Source: Planctomycetia bacterium
Lineage (GTDB): Bacteria; Planctomycetota; Planctomycetia; Pirellulales; PNKZ01
Assembly: GCA_021413845.1 (NCBI GenBank)
Contig: JAIOPP010000083.1
Coordinates: 1 to 64,000, forward strand
Reading direction: 5' to 3'
DNA: 64,000 nt
The notes under the pieces are model-generated. The model saw only the letters and a program-made list of their open reading frames with translations. It ran no database searches and was not told where the DNA came from. Positions 42,927 through 51,602 of this stretch are shown piece by piece; positions within the stretch are counted from its first letter, which is position 1, and each line of letters opens with the position of its first letter. The translations under genes and the position numbers were made by a program.

Positions 42927-44243
42927 ATGGACGCAATCAAAGCCGACGGAACGGAAAACATAGTCCTGATCTTTACCCATTCCAACTACTTGAAAGGGTC
43001 GGGTGGAACCGAAAAATGCGTGATCGAGCAGGTCTCGCGCTTATTGCAGCGAGGTATCGAATCGCTGCACGTATTCCCCAGTGAGGCATATTCCTTTCTG
43101 GGAACGCGGCCTGCATTGTATGGAGTAAACCGGAACGACCGGTTCCTTGGTTTTTTCACACCTGCCGAGATTGCGCTACAAGTTGCCGACCTTCGATCAC
43201 GATTGGTTTCGGTTTACGTGCATCATCTCATGGCGTGGCAGCATGTCGATTTTAAACAAATCGTTTCCGGTTTAGGTGACGCGGACGTTCCTCGCGTCTA
43301 CTTCGCGCACGACTTCTACTCCTGCTGTTCGAGCGCGTTTCTCCCCTGCTTGAATCCTAAAAGCGGGGATTTTTGCCAGACGTTCGATAACTCATGCGCG
43401 TCGATACCCACCTGCGGCGACAAGCTTTATCGCGACCATCTTCGTGAGTGGCGGGGAAGATTTCGCGAAATCTTCTCCTGGTCCGATGAAATAATCGTTC
43501 CGTCGGAGTTCGTCAAACAAACATTGGCCGCCGTGTTTCCGCATTTCGAACACAAAATCACTGCCTGGGGCCATCTCCGCCTGACCCCTGACGAAATGAA
43601 ATTCAAAACTGCGGCAGACGAAATTTCGGTAACGGCAGGACCGAATAAACCGAGATTAGCGTATCTGGGCTATAAGGCCGAACATAAAGGCTGGAGTATC
43701 TGGAATTCGATTTTCAACGACCCGCGACTATTGCGGCAATATGAATTATTTCACATCGGTAGCACCGAACAATATTCGCCCTATGTGACGACGGTAAGCT
43801 ACACCTATCACGATGGCGGCTCCATGGCCGCGGTGCGCGCTTTGGAACGACATCGAATCGATTGCGTCGTGCTATTGTCCGTCGTTCCGGAAAGCTACTC
43901 CTACACGCTGTATGAATCGATCGCAGCGGGGATTCCCATTCTAACAACCGCTCGCAGCGGCAATATAGCTCATGTGCTGGCGGCCTCTCACAATAATGCG
44001 GGTCTCGTTTTCGACACTCCTGCCGAGTTGATCGACTTTCTAAACGATGTGACTCGCGTCAACTCGTTAATCGAGATTCCGCGACAAAAATATCGGCTCG
44101 ATTCCTCCGTATATTTAGGAGCGACGTTGTCTCGCTGTGAAGACGCTTATCCCGGAGAGGCTTCGACGGAGGATTCCGATTTGCGATTCTTGTCGCAAGC
44201 CGGTGATAAAAAGACATCTCGATGTCCTGCGATAGCTACGTGA
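42927..44243 (+). CDS. GT4-type glycosyltransferase
   Basis: 438 residues. The N-terminal Rossmann half begins IVLIFTHSNYLKGSGGTEKC, with the Gly-rich loop of GT-B enzymes. The C-terminal half has YLGYKAEHKGW and ESYSYTLYESIAAGIPILTT, the E-x7-E donor-binding motif of family GT4, followed by AGLVFDTPAELIDFL. It would add a sugar from a nucleotide donor to a surface glycan on the cytoplasmic face. The last 40 residues are an unconserved tail. It is the third gene of the plus-strand set. Confidence 0.83.
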   Translation: MDAIKADGTENIVLIFTHSNYLKGSGGTEKCVIEQVSRLLQRGIESLHVFPSEAYSFLGTRPALYGVNRNDRFLGFFTPAEIALQVADLRSRLVSVYVHHLMAWQHVDFKQIVSGLGDADVPRVYFAHDFYSCCSSAFLPCLNPKSGDFCQTFDNSCASIPTCGDKLYRDHLREWRGRFREIFSWSDEIIVPSEFVKQTLAAVFPHFEHKITAWGHLRLTPDEMKFKTAADEISVTAGPNKPRLAYLGYKAEHKGWSIWNSIFNDPRLLRQYELFHIGSTEQYSPYVTTVSYTYHDGGSMAAVRALERHRIDCVVLLSVVPESYSYTLYESIAAGIPILTTARSGNIAHVLAASHNNAGLVFDTPAELIDFLNDVTRVNSLIEIPRQKYRLDSSVYLGATLSRCEDAYPGEASTEDSDLRFLSQAGDKKTSRCPAIAT

Positions 44244-44267
44244 CGCACGCATTCATGGGTTCTCAAC

Positions 44268-44822
44268 ATGAAAACAGAAAGCTCGGAAACCGCGGGTACT
44301 TCTATCTCGGCAAAAACGAATGCCGAAGAAGATAGCGCTGAATCTACGTGCCGTTCGTTAGTTGCCGAGCTGCGCATAAAATTGCGAGAAGTCACGGAAA
44401 TCACCCAGGTTGCCGATCAACATCAACGGCAAAATACCGCACAACTTCGCGAGTTGAAACGCTGGGTTCACCAGCGCGAAGCGCTCGATCGCGATTCCGC
44501 GGACGTAAGAAGTCTTTTGGAGCGACAAGCGGCGATTATTCTCAAAATGGAAGACGAGTTGACTCTGCGGACTTGGGAAATGCGCGTAATGCGAGAGTCC
44601 GTTCAAGAATTAAGCCGCAGCTTGCAACGAGCAGCGAAACCTTCTCTGAGCTTGATACTTGCAAGAGCGATGTTGATTCGGCTCGCTATAGTACGAACTC
44701 ACGCATCGCAAGCCTTCGTCTCTCGAGTTCGTCGCTCACGGCTATGCCCGCTGATCAAAAGGGTGCAAGGCCGCGTACGACGATACTTCGCCTATTTTCA
44801 GCGGCTTACTTCGTTCGGCTGA
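44268..44822 (+). CDS. Small coiled-coil protein of the glycan cluster
   Basis: 184 residues. An acidic, Ser/Thr-rich head is followed by a long charged helix (about 25-130, LVAELRIKLREVTEITQVAD, QREALDRDSADVRSLLERQA) and a strongly basic C-terminus. There is no catalytic motif or signal peptide. The C-terminal layout resembles that of the 246-residue protein at 42168. It could be a chain-length or scaffolding partner of the glycosyltransferases. It lies 24 bp after the GT4 gene and is convergent with the GT2 gene at 45068; a 245-bp gap without a supported gene follows. Confidence 0.55.
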   Translation: MKTESSETAGTSISAKTNAEEDSAESTCRSLVAELRIKLREVTEITQVADQHQRQNTAQLRELKRWVHQREALDRDSADVRSLLERQAAIILKMEDELTLRTWEMRVMRESVQELSRSLQRAAKPSLSLILARAMLIRLAIVRTHASQAFVSRVRRSRLCPLIKRVQGRVRRYFAYFQRLTSFG

Positions 44823-45067
44823 ACAAGAAGCGAATTCGGCGACCGATACTTATCGCATCGACACGTGGGCCGGTTCGTCAGAAAAAGACGACGGCGGCGC
44901 CACAAGCAATGAAGCGCTCGGTCGCTCGCGCGGCGGCTTCTGCTCGATGCCGCACGTCGCGCCGGATATCCCGAGGCCGGCCGGTGAAACGGTCTCAGAT
45001 GCGGCACAGAACACGGCGTTACGGAAGCCGAAGAGCTGCTCGCCGAACGCATCATCAACCCGACCTG

Positions 45068-45880
45068 CTAGGTGTTGTATGTACCGAGGCAAGCTTTGAC
45101 CAGAACCGACAGCACGGACAGATTGCCTTTAATTCCGCTGATCTTAGTCGGCGTTTCTCCTTTGGGGTACCGGCGAGCCGTTGGAAGCTCAAGGCACCGA
45201 TAGCCGAGCGTGGGAGCGCGATAAGAGAGGTAAACCAGCAACTCGTAGGACATAAAGACATCGCGGAAGGGGGCGACTCGAGGGTCGAGAAGCATCTTAC
45301 TGCTATATGCGCGAAAACCTTGGGTGGTATCCGTCCAACTAAAGCCCGAAGCCATGTTCAGCATCGGGGCATGAATAAAACGAATAGCAAAGTCTCGCAA
45401 TTTCGGAGTGTTTTCGGCAACGCCTCCCGCGATGAAGCGCGAAGCCTGAACGAAATCCACTCCATCGACTAAAGCATCGATAAATCGCGGAATTGCCTCA
45501 GGATCGTCTTTGTCGTTGCCGTCGATCGTGACGATTCCTGCATAGCCCTGGTCGAGTGCGAAGGCGTAAGCGCAGCGCAGTTGAGCGCTCAGCTTGCCGG
45601 GAGCCGTCTTCACCAACAATCCTCGCACTCCGAACTGTTGAAGCGCTTGCAGTTCCAAGGAACCGTCTTTGCTTCCCCCATCCACGATAATGATGTCGGC
45701 GATTCGGTCGATCTTTAGGCTTGCCATTCTGGCGAGCAAACTCTTGATCCGTTCTCCCTCGTTGATCACGGGAATGACGACGCACCAAGGATGCTGCTTG
45801 CCGAGCCACAGAGGCGTTTGGAACTGAGGGACTTGTCTATTCGCTTGAGTTTCTAAGGGCTCAGCTGTGATCACATTCAT
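45068..45880 (-). CDS. GT2 family glycosyltransferase, dolichyl-phosphate-mannose-synthase-like
   Basis: 270 residues. The GT-A core starts WCVVIPVINEGERIKSLLAR and goes on ADIIIVDGGSKDGSLEL, VTIDGNDKDDPEAI (metal-binding acidic cluster) and FVQASRFIAGG. TDTTQGFRAYSSKML is the conserved block of polyprenyl-phosphate sugar synthases. There is no C-terminal membrane span. It is likely to charge a lipid carrier with a sugar, or to extend a glycan. It is the last gene of the minus-strand set, 71 bp after the TIM-barrel isomerase; that AT-rich gap could hold its own promoter. Confidence 0.83.
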   Translation of the reverse strand: MNVITAEPLETQANRQVPQFQTPLWLGKQHPWCVVIPVINEGERIKSLLARMASLKIDRIADIIIVDGGSKDGSLELQALQQFGVRGLLVKTAPGKLSAQLRCAYAFALDQGYAGIVTIDGNDKDDPEAIPRFIDALVDGVDFVQASRFIAGGVAENTPKLRDFAIRFIHAPMLNMASGFSWTDTTQGFRAYSSKMLLDPRVAPFRDVFMSYELLVYLSYRAPTLGYRCLELPTARRYPKGETPTKISGIKGNLSVLSVLVKACLGTYNT

Positions 45881-45951
45881 AGCTATTATTCTTTAATTAA
45901 AGCGAAGCGTAAATTGACTACTGCTCTTGCGCAGTCATGAATAAATCATCA

Positions 45952-46770
45952 TTATGATATTCCATAACCATCGGCAGCTACCGCCAGCGCTCTCTCGATA
46001 GACACTAGGTGCGGCTCTTTTTCAGTTGCCAACATCTCGATCGAAACGAGCGCTGTAGGCAAATGTCGCTTTAGCGCCGAATAGACTTTACCATGGTCGG
46101 TTTCACCGTCACCAAGAGGCACTAAGCCCGGCTCGCTGGCATGCACGTGACCGATCAAATGGGCGTAGCGATCGAGTACGGAATCGACATCTTCTTCGTT
46201 GATCGTGATAGCGCCTGTATCCAGTTGCATTTTGATTGCCGCATGAGCAACGTCCTCTACTACTTGAGCGGTCTCGGCGCTGGTCGTCATGAAATTCGCA
46301 CCATAGCAAACCGGATTGGGTTCCAGGCAAATCAATACGCCGTGACGTTCGGCGATATCGCCGAGACGTCTAAAAAAAGGAATCGCAATCTCCATCACTT
46401 CGTCGTCGGCCACTTTCGATCGATCGCGATTCTTGGGCGAGCCGAATACTAATCTTGTCGCTCCCAGGCCGGCACCGATTCGACAGATGGCAGCAAGATG
46501 CGCAAGCATCGCCTCTTGAACATTCGTTGAATCGAAAATGTTTAAGCCGACGGTGCCGAACAGCAGCGATTGCATGCCGGTAATCTCGATACCGCGATCA
46601 GCCCACCACATTCTCGTGTTCGCGATATCACGATCGCTTGCTTTAACTGGATCAGGAAAATACTTGCCTGGAGCAACGTCGATTGCGTCGACGTCATAGC
46701 GAGGAAGCAAGCGAACGATTTCCTCGTCCTCCGAGACGTTCCATGCGATGTTGGATATCGCCAGCCTCAT
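45952..46770 (-). CDS. Sugar-phosphate isomerase/epimerase-like TIM barrel
   Basis: 272 residues. The frame follows the xylose-isomerase-like barrel: an early SNIAWNVSEDEEIVRLL, LVFGSPKNRDR, HGVLICLEPNP with a metal-binding Glu, KMQLDTGAI with an Asp, GHVHASEPGL with a His, and VSIEML with the closing Glu. These are the usual metal ligands of the fold. It probably converts one sugar or sugar acid into another for the glycan pathway. Its start overlaps the stop of the epimerase-like gene by ATGA. Confidence 0.82.
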   Translation of the reverse strand: MRLAISNIAWNVSEDEEIVRLLPRYDVDAIDVAPGKYFPDPVKASDRDIANTRMWWADRGIEITGMQSLLFGTVGLNIFDSTNVQEAMLAHLAAICRIGAGLGATRLVFGSPKNRDRSKVADDEVMEIAIPFFRRLGDIAERHGVLICLEPNPVCYGANFMTTSAETAQVVEDVAHAAIKMQLDTGAITINEEDVDSVLDRYAHLIGHVHASEPGLVPLGDGETDHGKVYSALKRHLPTALVSIEMLATEKEPHLVSIERALAVAADGYGIS

Positions 46771-47561
46771 GTCATCGCCGCCGGTGCTGGTTTCAAGGTT
46801 GTCGGCTCGGACTGGGCATAAGATCTAATCGCCTGAATCGTCTCGCGCACATCGTATTGGTAATTTCCCGCGGCACCGAACAGTTCGGCGTACAAGGTGC
46901 GCATATCGTAGGTCGCAACCGTGCCGCTCTGCCTCTGGTCGAACGGTCTACCGAAGCCATGTAGAGATACATCGGCCACGCTGATCGGAGCGGCCGTCAG
47001 ATGAACTAGACGCAGCTGCGCATTTAGTGCGGTTTGTATGTCGGACCAGAGATTGACCATCGGATAGAACTGAAACACGCCGCGACTCTCGATCGAACCT
47101 CGATTATTTCCGTTCAAAAAGTCAAAGATGACATTCTTTCGAAGGCCCGGCCCTACCAACCCGGGTAATCGCACGATCAAAGAATTCGGAAACCGGCTCT
47201 CGACGAATTTTTCTAGAAGCCGACGATGCAGTCCGTAGGCGTTGAGACCCGATTCGTCGATCGAGGTCTTTTCATCCGCTCCCAGCGAGCATTTGAACAC
47301 ATCGACGGTGCTGATCAGGATGAAGGTCTCGCACCTGACGGTTTTCAAATGCTCGATCAAGGCGTCGATCTTTCGGCGATCCGCCTCCGGCTCTCGGTTG
47401 GCAATCCATTTCTGAGCGGGCGCACCGGCGCACACGATCTTGTCGAATACTTTGCCGGCAATCTCGCCGATGTCGGTCGAACGGTAAGTGGCTTCGAAGA
47501 CCGCTTGTTTCAGAAGCGTAGTCCCCACGAATCCGGAATGTCCGATGAGTGCATTGGTCAT
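46767..47561 (-). CDS. NAD-dependent epimerase/dehydratase-like Rossmann protein
   Basis: 264 residues. The dinucleotide-binding loop is IGHSGFVGTTLL near the N-terminus. ISTVDVF and NAYGLHRRLLEKFVE supply the Ser/Thr and the Tyr-x3-(Lys-like) site, but the usual lysine position reads Arg (YGLHR). RLPGLVGPGLRKNVIFDFL continues the extended SDR core. It is shorter than typical nucleotide-sugar epimerases. It may reduce or epimerise an NDP-sugar, or act on a non-nucleotide substrate. It lies 8 bp after the FAD enzyme and overlaps the isomerase by ATGA. Confidence 0.75.
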   Translation of the reverse strand: MTNALIGHSGFVGTTLLKQAVFEATYRSTDIGEIAGKVFDKIVCAGAPAQKWIANREPEADRRKIDALIEHLKTVRCETFILISTVDVFKCSLGADEKTSIDESGLNAYGLHRRLLEKFVESRFPNSLIVRLPGLVGPGLRKNVIFDFLNGNNRGSIESRGVFQFYPMVNLWSDIQTALNAQLRLVHLTAAPISVADVSLHGFGRPFDQRQSGTVATYDMRTLYAELFGAAGNYQYDVRETIQAIRSYAQSEPTTLKPAPAAMT

Positions 47562-47569
47562 AGCGTCAT

Positions 47570-48736
47570 CTATGCATTATTGAGCGAGTCCGTGCAGAGC
47601 TCTTCAGTGTCGAGCTTTTCGGTGTCGAGCTTTTCCAGAACGTCGTAAATGTTGTCGATTTTTCCCCCCAACACCGAAAAGCATCCGGGCAATTCCTCAT
47701 GTTTTTCGAACAAAATAGGGCGACCGTCATCTCCCTCGTTCTTAACGAGAACGGTTTTGACCTCGAAGAGAGAGTCGACGTATTTCGCATCTGCAACGGC
47801 CGGAAGATACCGAGCCACGTCTCTGACGATGCGGTCGACCCGAGTCGCTCGATCGTAGCGATCGATTTTCTGATAGGGGTCGGTTCCAAGCTCGTCGCGC
47901 CAGTTTAGGTGCGGCGTATACCGTACGTGCGAAAGCGTATGCAGTCCTCGAGCCGGGAAAGGCATCATCGAGAAAAACGGACCGTCCATGACCGTAATTC
48001 CCAAATGTTGAAGCACCGGTGGAACTTGCATCAGCGCCATTTCCGCGATTTCCTGTTTCAGGCCCGTTCGGGTACCGGGGAAGTCGCCTCTGAATTGGTT
48101 GAGACCGCTATAAGTGCAATTAAAGACATACCGACAATTTATGAGTTCTTCGGTTCCGTGCTCCGGCTGCGCAGTAACGACTAAATTCCGATTCGACCCT
48201 CGAGAGATCGCCGTGATTCGCGTGTTGAGGCGAACCCGAACTCCATTCTCAAGCAATTCGTTTTTTGCCCAAACGGCTAGTTTGCCGGCGTCGAACGCAT
48301 GCTCTTCGACGAGAAACACGTCCTCGATCAGGCGCGGTTCGAAGAGGTTTCGCAGCTCAGGAGCCGCGCGCTCGATCTTGGCGCCGATTTCTCCGCAGAA
48401 TCGCTCGAACTGTTTGGCCGTGACTTTCGAGTTACGGCGTGCTATCGCATACAGCTTCGTAAAGTCTTGCTTGACCGCTTGCGGCCAGTCACGAACGAAC
48501 TTCGGCAGATTCACTCGACTTCGATACGCGGTAATGAAACTGCGCGGGTAGTGATAGCCGTTGTGGACGCGCGCCTGATTATTGTACGAAGCTCTAGTGA
48601 GTAACGCGGGCTCGCGTTCGACCAAAAGAATGCGTTTTAGGCCTCGCGTCTTCGCTAGATAGACCGCAATCGCAGCCCCGTAGAAGCCTCCACCGATGAT
48701 TACCGCATCTTGCGTGAGATCGGCAAGAACCATCAT
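47570..48736 (-). CDS. FAD-dependent oxidoreductase (DAO family)
   Basis: 388 residues. The FAD-binding Rossmann motif is AVIIGGGFYGAAIAVYLA with an acidic end at LLVEREP. Next come ASYNNQARVHNGYHYPRS, a second dinucleotide region (VFNCTYSGLNQF) and a closing VLGGKIDNIYDVL. This is the D-amino-acid-oxidase-like fold, oxidising an amine or hydroxy substrate. In this operon a sugar or amino-sugar intermediate is plausible. The C-terminus carries a 5-residue repeat (KLDTE twice) encoded by a 15-bp tandem repeat at 47607-47636. The start overlaps the membrane GT2 stop by ATGA. Confidence 0.82.
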   Translation of the reverse strand: MMVLADLTQDAVIIGGGFYGAAIAVYLAKTRGLKRILLVEREPALLTRASYNNQARVHNGYHYPRSFITAYRSRVNLPKFVRDWPQAVKQDFTKLYAIARRNSKVTAKQFERFCGEIGAKIERAAPELRNLFEPRLIEDVFLVEEHAFDAGKLAVWAKNELLENGVRVRLNTRITAISRGSNRNLVVTAQPEHGTEELINCRYVFNCTYSGLNQFRGDFPGTRTGLKQEIAEMALMQVPPVLQHLGITVMDGPFFSMMPFPARGLHTLSHVRYTPHLNWRDELGTDPYQKIDRYDRATRVDRIVRDVARYLPAVADAKYVDSLFEVKTVLVKNEGDDGRPILFEKHEELPGCFSVLGGKIDNIYDVLEKLDTEKLDTEELCTDSLNNA

Positions 48737-49845
48737 GCCGCTCGTTCGGAAGTGAAGCCGGGCATGCCCACGGACGCAACGGTCTCGATATTAAGCTTTT
48801 CGCGCCGAGTCATTCGTACGCTCGTGAATTCTTGCCCGATGTGGTACAGAGGCCCCGCAGTCGCCAGGCTTGCCAATTGAAGGATGTATTCGCTGAGTAC
48901 GAGCAGGACCAGCGAAATTAGAAAGAACATGCCTGACTGTTGGAGTGAGAGGCTGATCCAACCCGGTGCCACACCCGATTTCAACAGCCCAATGCTTACC
49001 ACATAGACGGAATAGAGCACGTTGGAGGCGGCCCCAAACAAGGATAAAATAGTAGCAAGCCGTAGCGGAGCTCTCGTAGTCGAGACCAATAAGCGTATCC
49101 CACGGTCAATGCTTTCTACAAGCCGCTTGGTGTGCGAAGTCTTAGGTGTTGATGAATATTCGAGATTAACTCTTGAGAATCCACCCGTGGCGGGCAAGTG
49201 ACGATAAGTCACAACGGGTTGGGGATGCTGAAGAATGAAATTAACGATTCGCTTACTTAGGAGGCGATACTGAGGCGCCTCTTTACCTAGATGAATGCCG
49301 TTAAGCCATTTGTAGAGATTGTTAAAGACGGCGAAAGCGCCTAGATAGGCTAGGCTCTGAATGGGCGGATTCTTGTTGCTCGCGAAAACTACGTCGGCAC
49401 CCTTCGTCGCTTTATCGAGCATCTCGGGAAGGAAGGCGATGTCGTCCGTAAGAGGATCGATCACCGCCACGAAGTCGCCTAAGGCATTCTCCAGCCCCAC
49501 CCACGTCGCCGCATCGACATCGATTTCTTTCGTGAGGGCGTAAACCTGTACGTTGGCAAGGCCGCTCTCGCCGGTGAGGTTTTTAAGTATCGCGACACTC
49601 TCGTCGCTCGATGCGTTATCGACGACGATAAGTTCGTAATCCCCCACGACCGCGGACAGACGCTCGGCGGCATCCGATAAGATGCCTTCAATCAAATTGG
49701 ATTGGTTGCGTACGACGAACACTACCGACAGAAAAACGGAGCCGAAGGCGCGCTGATCTGCCGGCGCCTGTCGATGGCGGTTGAGATGGATCAGCGGTGC
49801 ATCGACGGATTCCAAGCCGGCGCAAGTTGCCGATTGTCGTTTCAT
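48733..49845 (-). CDS. Membrane-anchored GT2 glycosyltransferase
   Basis: 370 residues from the ATG at 49845. The longer frame would start at a TTG at 49905 and looks less likely. The GT-A domain reads LSVVFVVRNQSNLIEGIL, YELIVVDNASSDESV and DFVAVIDPLTDDIAFL, with RLLSKRIVNFIL following. Two or three hydrophobic spans at the C-terminus (LATILSLFGAASNVLYSVYV, MFFLISLVLLVLSEYILQL) resemble polyprenyl-phosphate glycosyltransferases of the ArnC/GtrB kind. The acidic motif is DPLTDD rather than plain DxD. It likely builds a lipid-linked sugar at the membrane and leads the five-gene minus-strand set. Confidence 0.8.
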   Translation of the reverse strand: MKRQSATCAGLESVDAPLIHLNRHRQAPADQRAFGSVFLSVVFVVRNQSNLIEGILSDAAERLSAVVGDYELIVVDNASSDESVAILKNLTGESGLANVQVYALTKEIDVDAATWVGLENALGDFVAVIDPLTDDIAFLPEMLDKATKGADVVFASNKNPPIQSLAYLGAFAVFNNLYKWLNGIHLGKEAPQYRLLSKRIVNFILQHPQPVVTYRHLPATGGFSRVNLEYSSTPKTSHTKRLVESIDRGIRLLVSTTRAPLRLATILSLFGAASNVLYSVYVVSIGLLKSGVAPGWISLSLQQSGMFFLISLVLLVLSEYILQLASLATAGPLYHIGQEFTSVRMTRREKLNIETVASVGMPGFTSERAA

Positions 49846-50192
49846 AAGCGCCGTTTTCTCGTCGAGCAAAAACACATGGTTCTTTGAAAGATGCCGTCCC
49901 TTCAAGCGGCACAGACTTTATAGACTGCGATATAGCAGGTCAATTTCAATCGAGATTCCGGTGCGTCGCGAGACGACGCTAGCAGCACGACAAGGCCGAT
50001 TAGACTCGTATTAGCGACGGATCGATCGACTATCGCAGCATGCTCGAAACACGTTTTTGAATGGGGCCTGACCTCTGCCTTAAGGGTCTCGGCGCCTGTT
50101 TTGTTAGCAATGCTATCCATGGATTCGATTTTGTGTCGGTAATGATCAGGAAGTTGCCGGTACGCCATATCCAAAATCGCAGGCGCATACCT
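49846..50192. other. Intergenic stretch with an orphan C-terminal coding tail
   Basis: Between the GT2 gene and the GntR-LacI gene no complete gene is seen. On the plus strand a stop-closed frame to 50245 reads TPYPKSQAHTFTEQQATEFL and then KAGGWKE, which looks like the end of a real protein, overlapping the last codons of the opposite-strand regulator. No upstream body is recognisable. The promoter for the minus-strand glycan set should lie near 49850-49950. Confidence 0.35.
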
Positions 50193-51431
50193 TTACGGAG
50201 CAGCAGGCGACCGAGTTCCTGAAAGCCGGCGGGTGGAAAGAGTAATCGGCGGTCGTCGGCGGGGATTTAAAGCGGCCGTGTCGGAGCGAGGCGCCGCCGT
50301 CGTGCGACCGGGTCGGAGCGTGTGTGGGTAGAGGTAATGTTCGTCTCGGGCACGATTGTCGGCGGCGATCGCGCGCAGCAGGATTTGCACCGCCGTTCGA
50401 CCCATGGCATACCAATCGACTTGATGGCAAGTCAGCTCGGGTACGTCCTCGCCCCCTGCTCCGACGACGCTCATGTCTTCCGGCACGCGCAGCGCGCGTC
50501 GCCGTAGTTCCGCGATCGCAAACTTCGCCAGCGTATTATTGAAACAATACAGCGCCGTGGGGCGCGGCGTCTGGCTTAGCAATTCGTCGATCATCGTGGC
50601 GGCGCCGGCCTCGGTCAGCTCGGTGAGAATCTCCCACCGCCGTCGGCGCGATAGCCCGGCGTCGCGAAGTCCTTTGCGATACCCCAGCGGCCGGACGGGA
50701 TTCATCTCGACGCGCGCCCAATTCGCGTAGGCGATGCGCCGGTGCCCGAGTTGCGCCAGATATCGGATCGCTTCGCGGGCACTTTCGAAGCTGTCGTCCC
50801 GAACGGAATGGATGCGAGGGACGTTCGTGTCTCCGTCGACGAGCACCGTCGGCAGGCCCGAGGCGGCGATGTTGCGTAGCATCTTCTCTTCGTCGTACGA
50901 AGCGCAGATCAAACCGAGCAGCCGTCCCTCTTCGGTGAGCTTCTTCGCGGTCTTGCGCCAATGTAGGTGCGGAGTATGCTGCACGACGAGCCGGTATCCG
51001 GACGCGCCGGCTTCCGCCACGACGCCTTGCAAGATCAGCCCGCTGATCGCGCGGTTCGCTACCTCTTCCGCTCCGCCGGCGGCCGTGAAATCGGTCTGGA
51101 GATATCCTAGGAGCTTTTGTGTCTCCGTCCCTTTGATTTGCCCGGCGACGCGCGGAGGTTGCGTGAACGTGCCGCGGCGACGAATCTTGATCAGCAGCCC
51201 CTCGCGCTGCAGCGCCTCTTCCGCGAGCCGCACCGTCTCTCGGCTCACGCCCAACTGCTCGGCCAACTCGACTTCCGTCGGCAGCTTGCCGCTCGGAAAC
51301 CGGTTCTCGGCGATCGCCTGGCGCAAGGCGAGCTCGACTTGGTTCACCATGCTGAGCGGTCGCTCGACCCGGCGGAATTTGACCGGTGCGAGTGGGGCCT
51401 TCGCGCGGCCGAGGTTGCGAGTTTTTTTCAT
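50193..51431 (-). CDS. GntR-LacI chimeric transcriptional regulator
   Basis: 412 residues from the ATG at 51431; ten codons upstream a second ATG is possible. Residues about 25-95 form a GntR winged helix (QVELALRQAIAENRFPSGKL, LGVSRETVRLAEEALQREGL). The rest is a LacI-type sugar-binding domain (LLGLICASYDEEKML, ASGLPTVLVDGDTNVPRIHS, LGHRRIAYANW, TALYCFNNTLAKFAI, MSVVGAGGEDVPELT). Such chimeras (AraR-like) repress sugar-use genes until a sugar binds. It is divergent from the beta-helix gene at 51603 and likely controls it. The C-terminus runs about 30 residues past the usual LacI end as a basic tail, perhaps after loss of the original stop. Confidence 0.85.
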   Translation of the reverse strand: MKKTRNLGRAKAPLAPVKFRRVERPLSMVNQVELALRQAIAENRFPSGKLPTEVELAEQLGVSRETVRLAEEALQREGLLIKIRRRGTFTQPPRVAGQIKGTETQKLLGYLQTDFTAAGGAEEVANRAISGLILQGVVAEAGASGYRLVVQHTPHLHWRKTAKKLTEEGRLLGLICASYDEEKMLRNIAASGLPTVLVDGDTNVPRIHSVRDDSFESAREAIRYLAQLGHRRIAYANWARVEMNPVRPLGYRKGLRDAGLSRRRRWEILTELTEAGAATMIDELLSQTPRPTALYCFNNTLAKFAIAELRRRALRVPEDMSVVGAGGEDVPELTCHQVDWYAMGRTAVQILLRAIAADNRARDEHYLYPHTLRPGRTTAAPRSDTAALNPRRRPPITLSTRRLSGTRSPAAP

Positions 51432-51602
51432 CGGCCGGAACCTATAACCATCGATATACAAGTTTCACAACCGCTTGGTGTAATCGGTCTCATTCTACTT
51501 TCCTGAAAGGAGAGGTGGTAGCATAAGTTTGTCGACTGCCTGAGCAATCTCCCCTCGTTCCGCTTGCGATCGAATAGGCCGAACATCAAAACAGCACCTT
51601 TT
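51432..51602. promoter_or_regulatory. Divergent promoter region of the GntR-LacI regulator and beta-helix gene
   Basis: 171 bp separate the two starts. TATAACCATCGATATACAAG at 51443-51462 contains a partly symmetric AT-rich core around ATCGAT and is a candidate operator near the regulator start. No clear -35/-10 pair can be set by eye. An AGGAGAGG run at 51507-51515 lies too far from the plus-strand start to be its ribosome site. Confidence 0.3.

Noticed and set aside
44348-45472. 374-codon plus-strand frame across the coiled-coil protein and the GT2 gene
   Set aside because: It overlaps two better-supported genes on both strands and is a Ser/Arg-rich shadow.
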